Positions 16,515 through 26,329 of a stretch of 64,000 bases of DNA are shown one piece after another. Position numbers and translations under genes: made by a program. The stretch's first letter is position 1. Each line of letters opens with the position of its first letter. The DNA is from JAICMB01 sp035295125. Lineage in GTDB: Bacteria > Acidobacteriota > Terriglobia > Bryobacterales > Bryobacteraceae. Below the pieces are notes generated by a model. That model saw only the letters and a list, made by a program, of their open reading frames with translations. It searched no databases and was not told where the DNA came from. Where the stretch lies: positions 31,194 to 95,193 of the forward strand of contig DATGJP010000045.1 in assembly GCA_035295125.1 (NCBI GenBank), written 5' to 3'.

Positions 16515-18229
16515 GCGTTCGAATCCCGCGTTCCACCTACGCAGATCTGTACGGCCCGACAACGGGCGACCGCGTGCGCCTCGCCGATACCGAGCTGATC
16601 GTCGAAGTGGAGCGCGACTTCGCAGTGTACGGCGATGAGATCACCTTCGGCGGCGGCAAAGTGATCCGCGACGGCATGGGTCAAAGTTCGACGGCCATCC
16701 GCGAAACGGAGCATGGCGCGCTCGACCTGGTGATCACGAACGCCCTGATCATCGATCACTGGGGCATCGTGAAGGCCGATGTCGGCGTTCGGGATGGGCG
16801 CATCGTCAAGATCGGCAAGGCCGGCAATCCCGACACGCAGGCGGGCGTCGATCCGGACCTGGTGGTTGGCGCGGCGACGGAGGTAATCGCCGGGGAAGGG
16901 AAGATCCTGACCGCGGGCGCGATCGACTCGCACATCCACTTCATCTCGCCGCAACAAATTTACGAAGCTTTGTCGAACGGCATCACGACGATGATCGGCG
17001 GCGGCACCGGGCCTGCGACGGGTACAAACGCCACGACCTGCACGCCGGGCCGCTGGAATCTCGAACAGATGTTGCGCGCCGCCGAGGCATGGCCGCTGAA
17101 TTTCGGTTTTCTCGGCAAAGGCAACACCGCCACCGGCGCGCCGCTGGCCGAGCAGATCGAGGCCGGCGCGTGTGGTCTGAAACTGCACGAAGATTGGGGC
17201 ACAACCCCGGCTGCAATCGACGTCTGCTTGAACGTCGCGGACGAGTATGATGTCCAGGTTGCGATTCACACGGACACGCTGAACGAAGCCGGATTCGTCG
17301 ACGATACGATTGCGGCAATCGGCGGCCGGACCATTCACACGTATCACACCGAAGGCGCGGGCGGCGGCCATGCTCCGGACATCATCAAGATTGCCGGCCT
17401 GCCCAACATTCTTCCGTCGTCCACGAATCCAACCCGCCCGCTGACCGTCAACACCATCGCGGAGCATCTGGACATGCTGATGGTCTGCCATCACTTGAAT
17501 TCGCAAGTGCCGGAGGATGTCGCGTTCGCGGAGAGCCGCATCCGGCCGGAGACGATTGCGGCAGAGGACATCCTGCACGATCTCGGCGTCATCAGCATGA
17601 TGTCGAGCGACTCGCAGGCTATGGGACGCATCGGCGAGGTGGTCACGCGAACCTGGCAGACGGCGCACAAGATGAAGGTGCAGCGCGGACCGCTGGCGGG
17701 CGATTCGGCGCGCAACGATAACGAACGAGTCAAACGGTACGTTTCGAAATACACGATCAACCCGGCTATCGCGCACGGCGTGTCGCAAGAGATCGGCTCC
17801 GTTGAACCAGGGAAATTGGCAGACCTCGTTCTGTGGAGCCCCGCATTCTTCGGGGTCAAGCCGGAACTGGTGATCAAGGGTGGATTCATCGCTTGGAGCA
17901 TGATGGGGGATGCGAACGCTTCCATACCGACTCCGCAACCTGTTCTGTATCGCCCGATGTTCGGGTCGTTCGGGCTGGCCACCCAGGCCACCTCACTGAC
18001 GTTTGTGTCGCAGGCATCGCTGTCGCGCCTGGGCCATCTCGGCCTGCGCAAGCGCCTCGTGCCGGTGCGGAATTGCCGCAAAATTGGCAAGGCGGACATG
18101 ATCCGAAACTCGGCGACTCCGCGCATCGATGTCGATCCGGAAACTTACGAGGTACGGGCGGACGGTGAGTTGCTGACCTGCGAACCAGCGGCGATTCTGC
18201 CGATGGCGCAACGGTATTTCCTGTTTTGA
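16511..18229 (+). CDS. ureC: Urease subunit alpha (catalytic)
   Basis: 572 residues, catalysing urea to ammonia and carbamate. All key residues are visible: nickel ligands H141 and H143 (SHIHF), carbamylated K224 (GLKLHEDWG), H253 (AIHTDTLNEAGF), H279 (YHTEGAGGGHAPD), the flap C326-H327-H328 (MVCHHLN) and the Asp in MSSDSQAMGR. The enzyme should be active once nickel is loaded. ureG begins 3 nt after the stop. The enzyme would also consume urea released by the guanidine-hydrolase-like gene upstream. Confidence 0.98.
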   Translation: MSVRIPRSTYADLYGPTTGDRVRLADTELIVEVERDFAVYGDEITFGGGKVIRDGMGQSSTAIRETEHGALDLVITNALIIDHWGIVKADVGVRDGRIVKIGKAGNPDTQAGVDPDLVVGAATEVIAGEGKILTAGAIDSHIHFISPQQIYEALSNGITTMIGGGTGPATGTNATTCTPGRWNLEQMLRAAEAWPLNFGFLGKGNTATGAPLAEQIEAGACGLKLHEDWGTTPAAIDVCLNVADEYDVQVAIHTDTLNEAGFVDDTIAAIGGRTIHTYHTEGAGGGHAPDIIKIAGLPNILPSSTNPTRPLTVNTIAEHLDMLMVCHHLNSQVPEDVAFAESRIRPETIAAEDILHDLGVISMMSSDSQAMGRIGEVVTRTWQTAHKMKVQRGPLAGDSARNDNERVKRYVSKYTINPAIAHGVSQEIGSVEPGKLADLVLWSPAFFGVKPELVIKGGFIAWSMMGDANASIPTPQPVLYRPMFGSFGLATQATSLTFVSQASLSRLGHLGLRKRLVPVRNCRKIGKADMIRNSATPRIDVDPETYEVRADGELLTCEPAAILPMAQRYFLF

Positions 18230-18232
18230 TTT

Positions 18233-18898
18233 ATGAAGAAGACCTTTGGAAACGCGTTCCGCATCGGAGTTGCCGGGCCCGTGGGCAGCGGTAAGACGGC
18301 GTTGGTGCACGTACTGAGCCAGGCATTGTGGCCGGCGGTGAATCTCGCCGTGGTGACGAACGACATCTATACGCGGGAAGACGCCGAATTCCTGATTCGT
18401 CAGGGGACTTTGCCTGCCGACCGCGTCCTCGGCGTTGAGACAGGGGGCTGTCCGCATTCCGCCATCCGCGAAGACGCCTCCATGAACCTGGAAGCCATTG
18501 CGGAGTTGGAGCGGCTCCATGAAGGCCTCGAATTGGTGATGGTTGAGAGCGGCGGCGACAACCTGGCAGCGGCCTTCAGCCCGGAGCTGGTGGACGTTTC
18601 CATCTACGTGATCGATGTAGCGGCCGGCGACAAAATCCCGCGGAAAGGCGGACCTGGAATCATTCGCTCCGACCTGCTTGTAATTAACAAAATGGACCTT
18701 GCGCAGTACGTTGGCGCATCGCTGGAAGTGATGGATCGGGACGCGCGCAAGATGCGTGGCGCCCGACCGTTCCTGTTCACAAATCTGAAGAACGGAAGTG
18801 GCGTGCCCGAGGTTATCGCTTGGGTGAAGCAGCAGATGGCGTCGCCGCGGAAGACGCGCGGTGCTCACGAGCACACCCGTCACGAGCACGCGCACTAG
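18233..18898 (+). CDS. ureG: Urease accessory GTPase UreG with C-terminal histidine-rich tail
   Basis: 221-residue SIMIBI GTPase that delivers nickel to urease. Walker A GPVGSGKT (15-22), the nickel-binding GGCPHSAIRED motif, VESGGDNLAAAFSPE and the guanine-specificity NKMD are all present. The last residues (AHEHTRHEHAH) form a histidine-rich tail; no ureE, whose protein often carries such a tail, lies in this cluster, so the tail may supply nickel storage. It ends directly against the convergent hydrolase gene. Confidence 0.95.
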   Translation: MKKTFGNAFRIGVAGPVGSGKTALVHVLSQALWPAVNLAVVTNDIYTREDAEFLIRQGTLPADRVLGVETGGCPHSAIREDASMNLEAIAELERLHEGLELVMVESGGDNLAAAFSPELVDVSIYVIDVAAGDKIPRKGGPGIIRSDLLVINKMDLAQYVGASLEVMDRDARKMRGARPFLFTNLKNGSGVPEVIAWVKQQMASPRKTRGAHEHTRHEHAH

Positions 18899-19687
18899 CT
18901 AAGATCGGGCCTCGCTGAGGAACTCCAACACCGCGCGATTGAGTTGATCCGGCTGATCGAGCGGCGCGGCGTGACGTGAGTCGTTCAAGACGCGCAGGCG
19001 GGCGCCTGGAATCTTCCCGACGTAGGCTTGTTTCAAGGCTACCGGCGTGTAGTCATGATCCGAGGCGACGACGAGAACGGGGCAGCGAATCTGGCCGATA
19101 CGCTCGGCGACACTCCAGCCAACTATGGCGCGCAGCGAGGCCCGGTAGGCCCGCGGATCGTTCTCAGCGAGATGAGTTATGAATCGCTCGCGCAGATGCG
19201 CCTGATCGGGATTGGGAAAAAGAGGGCCAGCGACCATCTTGCCGAGAGCCCGCATTCCAAACAGGCGAATCATGGCGAACCGCGACTGTATGAGCATCCG
19301 CTGCCCGAACGTCTGGAGGATCATGGCGGGACCACTGTTCACGATTGTGAGGCTGCGAACCGACGCCGGTGCGTCGACCGCCATCTGAAACGCGATCATG
19401 CCTCCCATCGACAGTCCGACAATATCGGCCGGTGTGGCGTGCAACGTTTCGAGGAGTGCCACTGCGTCCTTCGCGAATTGGGCGACGGTGTATGGTCCGG
19501 GCGGCTTGGAGGAGCGGCCATGACCACGTACGTCCATTGCGATGACGCGGTGCGAACGCGCCAGGTCGGGAATCTGGAATTCCCAGTCAAGCGTGCTTGA
19601 TCCCAGTCCGTGCAACAGCAGAAGCGGCGGGCCATCTCCTGCCGTTTCGTAGTAAAGTTCGACCCCGTTGATGTGCGCAGTGGCCAT
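18899..19687 (-). CDS. Alpha/beta hydrolase
   Basis: 262-residue alpha/beta hydrolase of the enol-lactonase/haloperoxidase-like class. Oxyanion and nucleophile motifs are LLLHGLGSSTLDW and GLSMGGM (Ser near residue 95); the acid is probably in VVASDHDYTP and the His in DSRHAAPLDQPDQ. No signal peptide. It is convergent with ureG with no gap between the stop codons, so it is not part of the urease unit. The substrate cannot be told from the sequence. Confidence 0.85.
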   Translation of the reverse strand: MATAHINGVELYYETAGDGPPLLLLHGLGSSTLDWEFQIPDLARSHRVIAMDVRGHGRSSKPPGPYTVAQFAKDAVALLETLHATPADIVGLSMGGMIAFQMAVDAPASVRSLTIVNSGPAMILQTFGQRMLIQSRFAMIRLFGMRALGKMVAGPLFPNPDQAHLRERFITHLAENDPRAYRASLRAIVGWSVAERIGQIRCPVLVVASDHDYTPVALKQAYVGKIPGARLRVLNDSRHAAPLDQPDQLNRAVLEFLSEARS

Positions 19688-19785
19688 TTAGAAAAGATAC
19701 TTCAACATATGCATGGGGTCGTGCTGCACCCGCTATTCTTCGGCTGTGCGTCGCGGGCTTTGTTCGAGGGGTCGAATTGCGTCGC

Positions 19786-19803
19786 ACAGGCGAAACCGCC
19801 TGC
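19786..19803 (-). repeat. 18-nt copy of the CAGGC palindromic repeat
   Basis: On the minus strand this reads GCAGGCGGTTTCGCCTGT, identical to the core of the copy at 32003-32020. It lies in the 268-nt gap between the hydrolase and the phosphoesterase gene; the rest of the gap shows no gene. Confidence 0.6.
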
Positions 19804-19955
19804 GGCTCCTTTGCTTTCATCCACTTTCGTGGAGTGCAAACCTGCACACAAGTGGCATGCCTGGAGCCGGCGGTACGGATTGAAACCAAATCAAGGTTGA
19901 GCTGAGAATTTTTGCGCGCCATTCGCACTACTGGAGTATCTCAGTAATTCTTATC

Positions 19956-22841
19956 ATGTCCATACTCCGAAAGTCCCTCCCTGCGATTATGCTGGTGACG
20001 CTGGCGCAAGCGCAGCCCCAACCTCAGGCCCTGCCGAACACGGGCCAACAGATCACGCCGCTAGCGCCTCCGGGGGCTACGATGCAGACCATGAACCCGG
20101 GGCTGGCGGACACCCCGGACTGGCTGGCAAGCCAGGCAGTCACGACGGCGGTGAATCCAGCTCACGACACGCTGCTGGTGCTCACCAGCGGGTTCAACCG
20201 TGTCTTCAAGCTGGAACACCCAACCATTCCCGCATTGTGGTCGCTCAATGACTCAACGGAATACGTGTTCATCTACGACATCACCAAGAACCCGCCGGCT
20301 CTCAGGCAAGTGATCCCAATCGCGAACACCTATAATGGCATTACCTTCTCCGAGGGCGCATTTTACGTGTCTGGTGGTTCTTCGGACAATATTCACGTAA
20401 TTATTAACACTCAAGGGTCGTGGGTGGAGGCGCGAAACTCGCCGATTGCCCTCGGCCATGTTTCCGGACTCGGTCTGAATTTAACGAGCAACGGACCGGT
20501 TCCGATTAATAGCCAGGTGGCCGTTACGCCCTGCGCCGCCGGCATCGCCGTTTCGAGCGACGGCAACACGATGGTCGTTGCGAACTACTACAACGACTCG
20601 ATCACGGTCCTAAATCGGGGTGAGAGCGCCGTCGACTTCGTCACGTGGTCCAAGCAAACCGAGCTCGATCTCCGTCCCGGCAAAAGCGACCCCTCGAAAT
20701 CGGGCGTTCCGGGAGGCGAATATCCCTTCTGGGTCGCCATCAAAGGCACAACTCCAAACGCGACGGCATACGTATCGAGCCTTCGCGACCGTGAGATCGA
20801 CGTGGTGACCCTCGGCAGGATACCCGCGGTCATCGCGCGGATTCCAGTGAAAGGCCAGCCCAACAAGATGACGCTGAATGCCGCTCAGACGCTTCTTTAC
20901 GTCGCGGAAGATCAATCGGACACGGTGGACGTAATCGACACCGCCCAAAACACGGTGATCGAAACCATCCCGGTAATGGCCTCCCAGTTGCCGTCGTCGC
21001 TGAAGCAATACAAAGGAGCGAATCCCAACAGCGTCACCCTTTCCCCCGATGAGAAACAGCTTTACGTAACCGACGGCAACCTGAACAGCATTTCCGTTAT
21101 TGCGCTGACTGGAACCAACAGCGGCGACCATGTGATTGGCCTTATCCCCACCGGCTGGTATCCCAACTCAGTTAGCTTCAGCGGCGACGGCAAGACCGTC
21201 TACGTGGTCAACTCAAAAACGCCGACGGGCCCGAATCCAGGGTGGTGTTACGGCATTTATGGCCCTCCTGGATCGCCCAATTGCAATCCCTCGAATCAAT
21301 ACAACCCGCAGCGCACTAAAGCGGGTCTGCAGACCTTCGCGCGCCCAGACGCCGCGCAACTCGAGACGCTAACCGCGCAAGTAATCGCGAACAATCGGTT
21401 CACCAACACCGAGAGCGATGCCGACGCCGCCATCATGTCGGCAGTGCGCAAAGGCGTCCAGCACGTCATCTTCATCATCAAAGAAAATCGGACCTACGAC
21501 CAGATTCTAGGGGACCTCACTACCGCCGCCGGCAAACCGCTGGGTAATGGGGAGCCCAACTTGACTGAATTCGGCGCCTCCATCACGCCCAACCTGCACA
21601 ATCTGGCACGAACCTTCGTTACGCTCGACAACTTCATGGATTCGGCCGAGGTCAGCTATGATGGCTGGGCGTGGACAACCGCTGCCCAGGCGACGGAATT
21701 CGTCGAGCGCCAATACCCGGTAGCGTACGGTTACCGAGGTCTCGCGTTGGATTCCGAGGGCGTGAATCGCAACGTGAACGTCTCTATTGCGACGGCCGCG
21801 GAACGTCAGAAGGCAAACCCCTTCACGCCCAGCGATCCCGACGTCTTGGCGGGCACTGCCGACGTGAGCGCGCCGGACGGTCCGGACAATGATTTGAATA
21901 CCGGACGCCTGTGGGACTCGGCGCTGCGTGCCGGGCTTTCCGTCCGCAACTATGGTTTCTTCATAGACTGTACCCGGTATAACACCCCCGTATTTACCAT
22001 TCCCCTGGCGCGCAATCCTTTCGCTACAGGCACGATTCAATCTATCCCGTCCAACGCGTCCCTGGCTCCGTTCACCGATGTCTTTTTCCGCGGTTTTGAT
22101 AACGCATATCCTGATTTCTATCGCTACAAGGAGTGGGCGCGCGAGTTCGACTCCAGTTATGCCGTAGGAGGGCTTCCGGCATTGAGCCTCGTTCGACTCA
22201 TGCACGATCACACCGGAAACTGGGTGCCGGGCAATGGCGGTTATCCACCGGCGGCAATCGACGGCGTAAATACTCCGGACCTGCAAGTGGCCGACAACGA
22301 CTATGCAGTCGGTTTGCTGATTGAAAAGATCGCGAATAGCCGCTATGCGAACAACACGTTGATTTTCGTCGTGGAAGACGACGCGCAGGATGGCGGCGAC
22401 CACGTCGATTCCCACCGCAGCATCGCGTTCGTGGCGGGGGCTTACGTCAAGCAAGGTGCGGTGGTTTCGACTCCATACAACACCATCAACTTCGTGCGAA
22501 CGATCGAGGAAGTTCTCGGATTGCCGCCGATGAACCTCAACGACGCGCTTGCCCGGCCGATGGCAGATATCTTCAACACCACACCGAGCGCGTGGAAGTT
22601 TGCCGCCGGTCCCGCCCCGATTCTCTACAACACCCAACTGCTGCTGCCGCCCAAGCCTGTCGGATTGGTTGTCCCCAGGCCGTCCCACAATGCAAAGTAT
22701 TGGGGCCGCGTGATGAAAGGTATGGACTTCACGGACGCCGATCGCGTCGACCCCGGCCAGTTCAACCGTATTCTGTGGAAAGGGATGATGGGCAACAAGC
22801 CTTATCCCGGAGCGGCCAAACAGGAAGAATCGGACAAATGA
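19956..22841 (+). CDS. YncE-like beta-propeller fused to phosphoesterase (PLC-type) domain, secreted
   Basis: 961 residues. The N-terminus is a signal peptide (MSILRKSLPAIMLVTLAQAQ). Residues about 60-430 contain YVTN-type propeller repeats (AVSSDGNTMVVANYYNDSI, then TLNAAQTLLYVAEDQSDTVD, then TLSPDEKQLYVTDGNLNSI). From about residue 500 a phosphoesterase of the alkaline-phosphatase/acid phosphatase A superfamily starts at HVIFIIKENRTYDQILGDL and includes VVEDDAQDGGDHVDSHRS. Such two-domain proteins are common in acidobacteria; the propeller may bind a surface ligand while the phosphoesterase acts on a phosphate ester. Substrate unknown. Confidence 0.87.
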   Translation: MSILRKSLPAIMLVTLAQAQPQPQALPNTGQQITPLAPPGATMQTMNPGLADTPDWLASQAVTTAVNPAHDTLLVLTSGFNRVFKLEHPTIPALWSLNDSTEYVFIYDITKNPPALRQVIPIANTYNGITFSEGAFYVSGGSSDNIHVIINTQGSWVEARNSPIALGHVSGLGLNLTSNGPVPINSQVAVTPCAAGIAVSSDGNTMVVANYYNDSITVLNRGESAVDFVTWSKQTELDLRPGKSDPSKSGVPGGEYPFWVAIKGTTPNATAYVSSLRDREIDVVTLGRIPAVIARIPVKGQPNKMTLNAAQTLLYVAEDQSDTVDVIDTAQNTVIETIPVMASQLPSSLKQYKGANPNSVTLSPDEKQLYVTDGNLNSISVIALTGTNSGDHVIGLIPTGWYPNSVSFSGDGKTVYVVNSKTPTGPNPGWCYGIYGPPGSPNCNPSNQYNPQRTKAGLQTFARPDAAQLETLTAQVIANNRFTNTESDADAAIMSAVRKGVQHVIFIIKENRTYDQILGDLTTAAGKPLGNGEPNLTEFGASITPNLHNLARTFVTLDNFMDSAEVSYDGWAWTTAAQATEFVERQYPVAYGYRGLALDSEGVNRNVNVSIATAAERQKANPFTPSDPDVLAGTADVSAPDGPDNDLNTGRLWDSALRAGLSVRNYGFFIDCTRYNTPVFTIPLARNPFATGTIQSIPSNASLAPFTDVFFRGFDNAYPDFYRYKEWAREFDSSYAVGGLPALSLVRLMHDHTGNWVPGNGGYPPAAIDGVNTPDLQVADNDYAVGLLIEKIANSRYANNTLIFVVEDDAQDGGDHVDSHRSIAFVAGAYVKQGAVVSTPYNTINFVRTIEEVLGLPPMNLNDALARPMADIFNTTPSAWKFAAGPAPILYNTQLLLPPKPVGLVVPRPSHNAKYWGRVMKGMDFTDADRVDPGQFNRILWKGMMGNKPYPGAAKQEESDK

Positions 22842-23081
22842 GGAGACGTCCCTAAAGTTATAGCCGGCCGCCTGGCTCCCGGTTCAGCGTGATAAGTCTG
22901 CTCAACTCCTGCCGGCGATTCTGCGCCGGCCGGAGTTAGCAGATCCCCGAGCTTCTTCGCCAGCGGCGCCGTCGCGCCGGTGAAGGCACGCCATTAGCAG
23001 CTTTTGTCCTCGGAGGGGCCCGAAACGGAAAGGCAAATTCCCAGGGGAATTCCAGATCGTTACGGCGTCTAATAACGAGCC

Positions 23082-25478
23082 ATGGAACTTTCGCTGGACG
23101 TTCGCCATGCCGCTCGCATTTTGCGTTCGAAACCCGGGTTCACCCTCGCGGTAGTGCTCTCGTTGGGATTAGGGATCGGCGCTGCCACGGCGGTCTTCAG
23201 CATAGCCGACACGGTTTTCCTGCGGCCACTTCCTTACGCCGACGCTTCACAACTGGTATGGGTCGCCATCCGATTCCCGAGCAGCAATCTGGAGTTTGTC
23301 CCATCGCCAGACTACGTGGCCTGGCGTCGCGACAATCACGTTTTTCAGGAATTTGCCGCAACTCAGGCGAACCCGCCGGGAACCATGCTTCTTGGCGGGA
23401 CGAATCCAGCGCAGGTACACGTCGCGAGAGTTTCGGCAAATTTCCTGGAGGCGTTCGCTGTCCACACCGATTTGGGGCGCACGTTCTGGCCCAACGAGGA
23501 ACTTCCGGATGGTCCCAAGGCGGTCCTGCTGACAAGTTCTTTCTGGCGGGATCACTTTAACCAGCGCCGCGACGTCCTCGGTTCGGCCATGATGCTTGAC
23601 GGCCAGCAATACACCATCGCCGGAGTGCTGCCTGCCTCATTCCAGTACCCCATGGACGCCAAGGTCGATCTGCTGACCACGCTGCCAGTCTCGCCCACCG
23701 CCACGCATCACGACCGAAGCATGTCCATCTGGGCCACATACGGACGTCTCAAACCGGGCGTGACGCTGGCGCAGGCCCAAGCCGATCTCGCCGTCCTCTT
23801 CGCGGCCTCGAAAGCCGATGCCCCCAGAATGTATCGTGCCGATAACCGCGTCGTCATCGAGCCGCTGCGGGAACACCGCGCGGGCAGCGTCCGAACTCTG
23901 CTGCTCATTCTGATTGGCGCCGCCGGTTGCCTGCTGGCCATTGCCTGCGCTAACGTAGCCAACCTGCTGCTGGCCCGCTGGTCGGCGCGTGCTCAGGAAT
24001 TGGCGGTGCGGGCGGCGATCGGAGCCGGTCGCGGCCGCCTGGCTCGCCAGTTGTTTGCCGAAATCGCATTGATCATCGCCGCAAGCACTGGTGCGGCGGT
24101 TGTCCTGGTGGCAGTCGCTTTGCGAAGCTTTGTTCACTTCGCCGGCCGCGAACTGCCTCGTTTGAGTGAGGTTGGGGTCGACTACCGCGTTTTCGCCATT
24201 GCCGTCCTGGTGTCATTGGTCACGGGCGCAGTCTTTGGCGGGCTACCCATCCTGCGCGCCGGGCGGATCGATCTGCAATCCGTTCTGCAGCAGGCCGGAC
24301 GCTCTGGGGGCGCCGGCCGACTCGTCATGCGCCGCTTCCTGGTGGCGCTTGAAGTGGGCCTCTCAGTGGTTCTTCTGTCGGGTTCGGCACTCCTGTTGGA
24401 AACCCTGTGGCATCTTCGCAATGATCACCTGGGCTTCAGCCCGGAGCACCTTTTCACGGTCTCCATTCCCATACGTGGCGCCGCGGTGCCTCCAGCGTCC
24501 CCTGACATCCTCGCCGATCTGCGCCGCATCCCCGGAGTCGAAGCCGCCGAGGTCGTGCAATGCACTCCGCTCACCGGCGGCATGATGTTCATCACCTTCT
24601 CGCGGTCCGACCGCCCGCTGCCGGAGCCATTCCATCGTGGGGACTCAGTGAGCGTTTGCGGAGTTGGTCCCGACTACCTGAAAGCGTCCGGCGTCGCGCT
24701 AAAACAGGGGCGCTTCATCTCGGACGAAGACTCGCACCATCCTGGCACGGTCGCGGTGATTAACGAAGCCGCCGCGCACGCTTACTTCCCCGGCGAGAGC
24801 CCAGTGGGCAAGCAGATTCTCGGCACCGGCGGGAATCCGTGGAAGACCGTCATCGGCGTGATCGCCGACACCAAGAACGCCGGACTAAACCATCCACCCG
24901 CACCCCAAGCTTTGATCAACGACACGACACAAGTCGAACCATCCGAACTCCTCCTTCTCGTCCGCAGCCTCGCTCCCGAGAGTGCAGTTGCGATCGCGTT
25001 CCGCGCGGAACTGAGGATCAGCCATCCGGGGCTCTTCACAAGATTCCAGACTCTGAGCCAAGACATGGACGAGATGACGGCCAGCCCGCGCTTCAATACC
25101 GTCCTGCTCGCGGCGTTCGCCGGCCTGGCGCTACTGATGGCTATCGTTGGTGTTTACGGGGTGCTGGCATTCTCAGTGGCACAGCGCCGCCGCGAGATCG
25201 GCATCCGGATGGCGCTCGGGGCATCCCCACAGGCGGTGCTCGGGCTCGTCATGAAGGAGGGCGCCATGCTGGTCTCGCTTGGTGCGCTCGCCGGACTTGC
25301 CGCCGCGCTCGGCCTGACACGTTACCTCGGCTCGCTGCTCTACGGAGTCAAACCAGGCAACCCTGAAACATACGTTTTAGTGGTCCTGCTGCTGGCCTTC
25401 GCGGGACTGGCCGCAAGCTTCATGCCGGCGCGACGGGCAGCGGTGGTCGATCCCCTCGAGGCGCTGCGGCACGAGTAG
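23082..25478 (+). CDS. ADOP-type orphan ABC permease (FtsX/MacB duplicated)
   Basis: 798-residue acidobacterial duplicated orphan permease. The N-terminal half has a membrane segment (PGFTLAVVLSLGLGIGAATA), a periplasmic MacB-like core and FtsX segments around 270-420; the second half repeats the plan, ending in the classic RREIGIRMALGASPQAV and PARRAAVVDPLEALRHE. No ATPase gene is adjacent, as is usual for this family. Related MacB systems export peptides, lipoproteins or drugs, but ADOP functions are unknown. Preceded by a 240-nt gap without an evident gene. Confidence 0.9.
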   Translation: MELSLDVRHAARILRSKPGFTLAVVLSLGLGIGAATAVFSIADTVFLRPLPYADASQLVWVAIRFPSSNLEFVPSPDYVAWRRDNHVFQEFAATQANPPGTMLLGGTNPAQVHVARVSANFLEAFAVHTDLGRTFWPNEELPDGPKAVLLTSSFWRDHFNQRRDVLGSAMMLDGQQYTIAGVLPASFQYPMDAKVDLLTTLPVSPTATHHDRSMSIWATYGRLKPGVTLAQAQADLAVLFAASKADAPRMYRADNRVVIEPLREHRAGSVRTLLLILIGAAGCLLAIACANVANLLLARWSARAQELAVRAAIGAGRGRLARQLFAEIALIIAASTGAAVVLVAVALRSFVHFAGRELPRLSEVGVDYRVFAIAVLVSLVTGAVFGGLPILRAGRIDLQSVLQQAGRSGGAGRLVMRRFLVALEVGLSVVLLSGSALLLETLWHLRNDHLGFSPEHLFTVSIPIRGAAVPPASPDILADLRRIPGVEAAEVVQCTPLTGGMMFITFSRSDRPLPEPFHRGDSVSVCGVGPDYLKASGVALKQGRFISDEDSHHPGTVAVINEAAAHAYFPGESPVGKQILGTGGNPWKTVIGVIADTKNAGLNHPPAPQALINDTTQVEPSELLLLVRSLAPESAVAIAFRAELRISHPGLFTRFQTLSQDMDEMTASPRFNTVLLAAFAGLALLMAIVGVYGVLAFSVAQRRREIGIRMALGASPQAVLGLVMKEGAMLVSLGALAGLAAALGLTRYLGSLLYGVKPGNPETYVLVVLLLAFAGLAASFMPARRAAVVDPLEALRHE

Positions 25479-25480
25479 AG

Positions 25481-26329
25481 TTAACGCAGCCCGAGCTGTT
25501 TCGCGAGCCACTCTTCGCGATCCCTGGTGGAAGCAGCGTCGTTGAATTCGTGCCCGCCTTCGTACCATCGGACCAACTTCGGCTCGCTCGCCGCGGCAGC
25601 GTAACGATTGGCCTGCTGCTCGTCGACAAAACGGTCGTATCGAGCGAACTGCAGGAAGAGAGCGGCTGGAGCTGCCTTGCCGATGTAGCGGTCGCTATCG
25701 ATCACTGAAACAACCCCGGCCCACTGCTTCCCTTTCTCACTGCTGTCGCGCTTCAAGACAGCCTTGCTGTACCTCGAAAACCCGCCCATCAACACCAGCG
25801 CCTTGAAGCGCCGCTCCGAGACGGCCACCAGCCCGCCCATGGTGGCGCCGTAGCTGTGGCCGACGTACGCCAGCCGCTTGGGATCGACATTGAAATGCTG
25901 CACCAGCACGTCGGCGGACCGCCGCAGCTCCACCACTTCGTTCAACCACGAATCACGGTCGGCTTCCGCTCCCTCGGTTGGCTTGTTGTCCGGACGCAGC
26001 CAGGGAGCATTAATCATGATCGATGCGGCGCCGCGGCGCGCGAGGTTGAAAGCTTCCGGCAGAAAACTGGACCGGTCGCCTTGCCCCCAATGCTGCCATA
26101 CAATCCCCGGCAAAGCGCCCTTGCGCGACGGAATCACGGCATAGGCCGGGACGCGTCCACCCCCGCGTGGGCTGGTGAATGACAGGTCGATCAGCTTCCC
26201 GAACCCGTAATCCTTGACGACCTTCTCCTCGATCCCCAGGGGCGCCGAAGCGTCGTAGTTCAGATCGGGGATCTGGCCGCGGAGCGAAGCCGCCGCGGCA
26301 AACGCGAGCACGATCAGGCCCCGCGGCAT
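25481..26329 (-). CDS. Secreted alpha/beta hydrolase, dienelactone-hydrolase-like
   Basis: 282 residues from the ATG at 26329, which gives a signal peptide (MPRGLIVLAFAAAASLRGQ) and a TGATG overlap with the upstream 122-codon gene; the open frame continues to 26404 but that overlaps the neighbour without purpose. The nucleophile elbow is YVGHSYGATMGG, and WQHWGQGDRSSFLPEAFNLA precedes it; a His lies in YEGGHEFND near the end. It probably hydrolyses an ester or acyl bond in the periplasm. It is convergent with the ADOP gene (2-nt gap). Confidence 0.82.
   Translation of the reverse strand: MPRGLIVLAFAAAASLRGQIPDLNYDASAPLGIEEKVVKDYGFGKLIDLSFTSPRGGGRVPAYAVIPSRKGALPGIVWQHWGQGDRSSFLPEAFNLARRGAASIMINAPWLRPDNKPTEGAEADRDSWLNEVVELRRSADVLVQHFNVDPKRLAYVGHSYGATMGGLVAVSERRFKALVLMGGFSRYSKAVLKRDSSEKGKQWAGVVSVIDSDRYIGKAAPAALFLQFARYDRFVDEQQANRYAAAASEPKLVRWYEGGHEFNDAASTRDREEWLAKQLGLR

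Noticed and set aside
16322..17938. 538-codon open frame antisense to ureC
   Set aside because: It is a high-GC shadow of the conserved ureC frame, rich in Arg/His/Asp with no family pattern.
21507..22688. 393-codon antisense frame in the YncE/phosphoesterase gene
   Set aside because: Composition and lack of domain mark it as a shadow; the forward gene is well conserved there.
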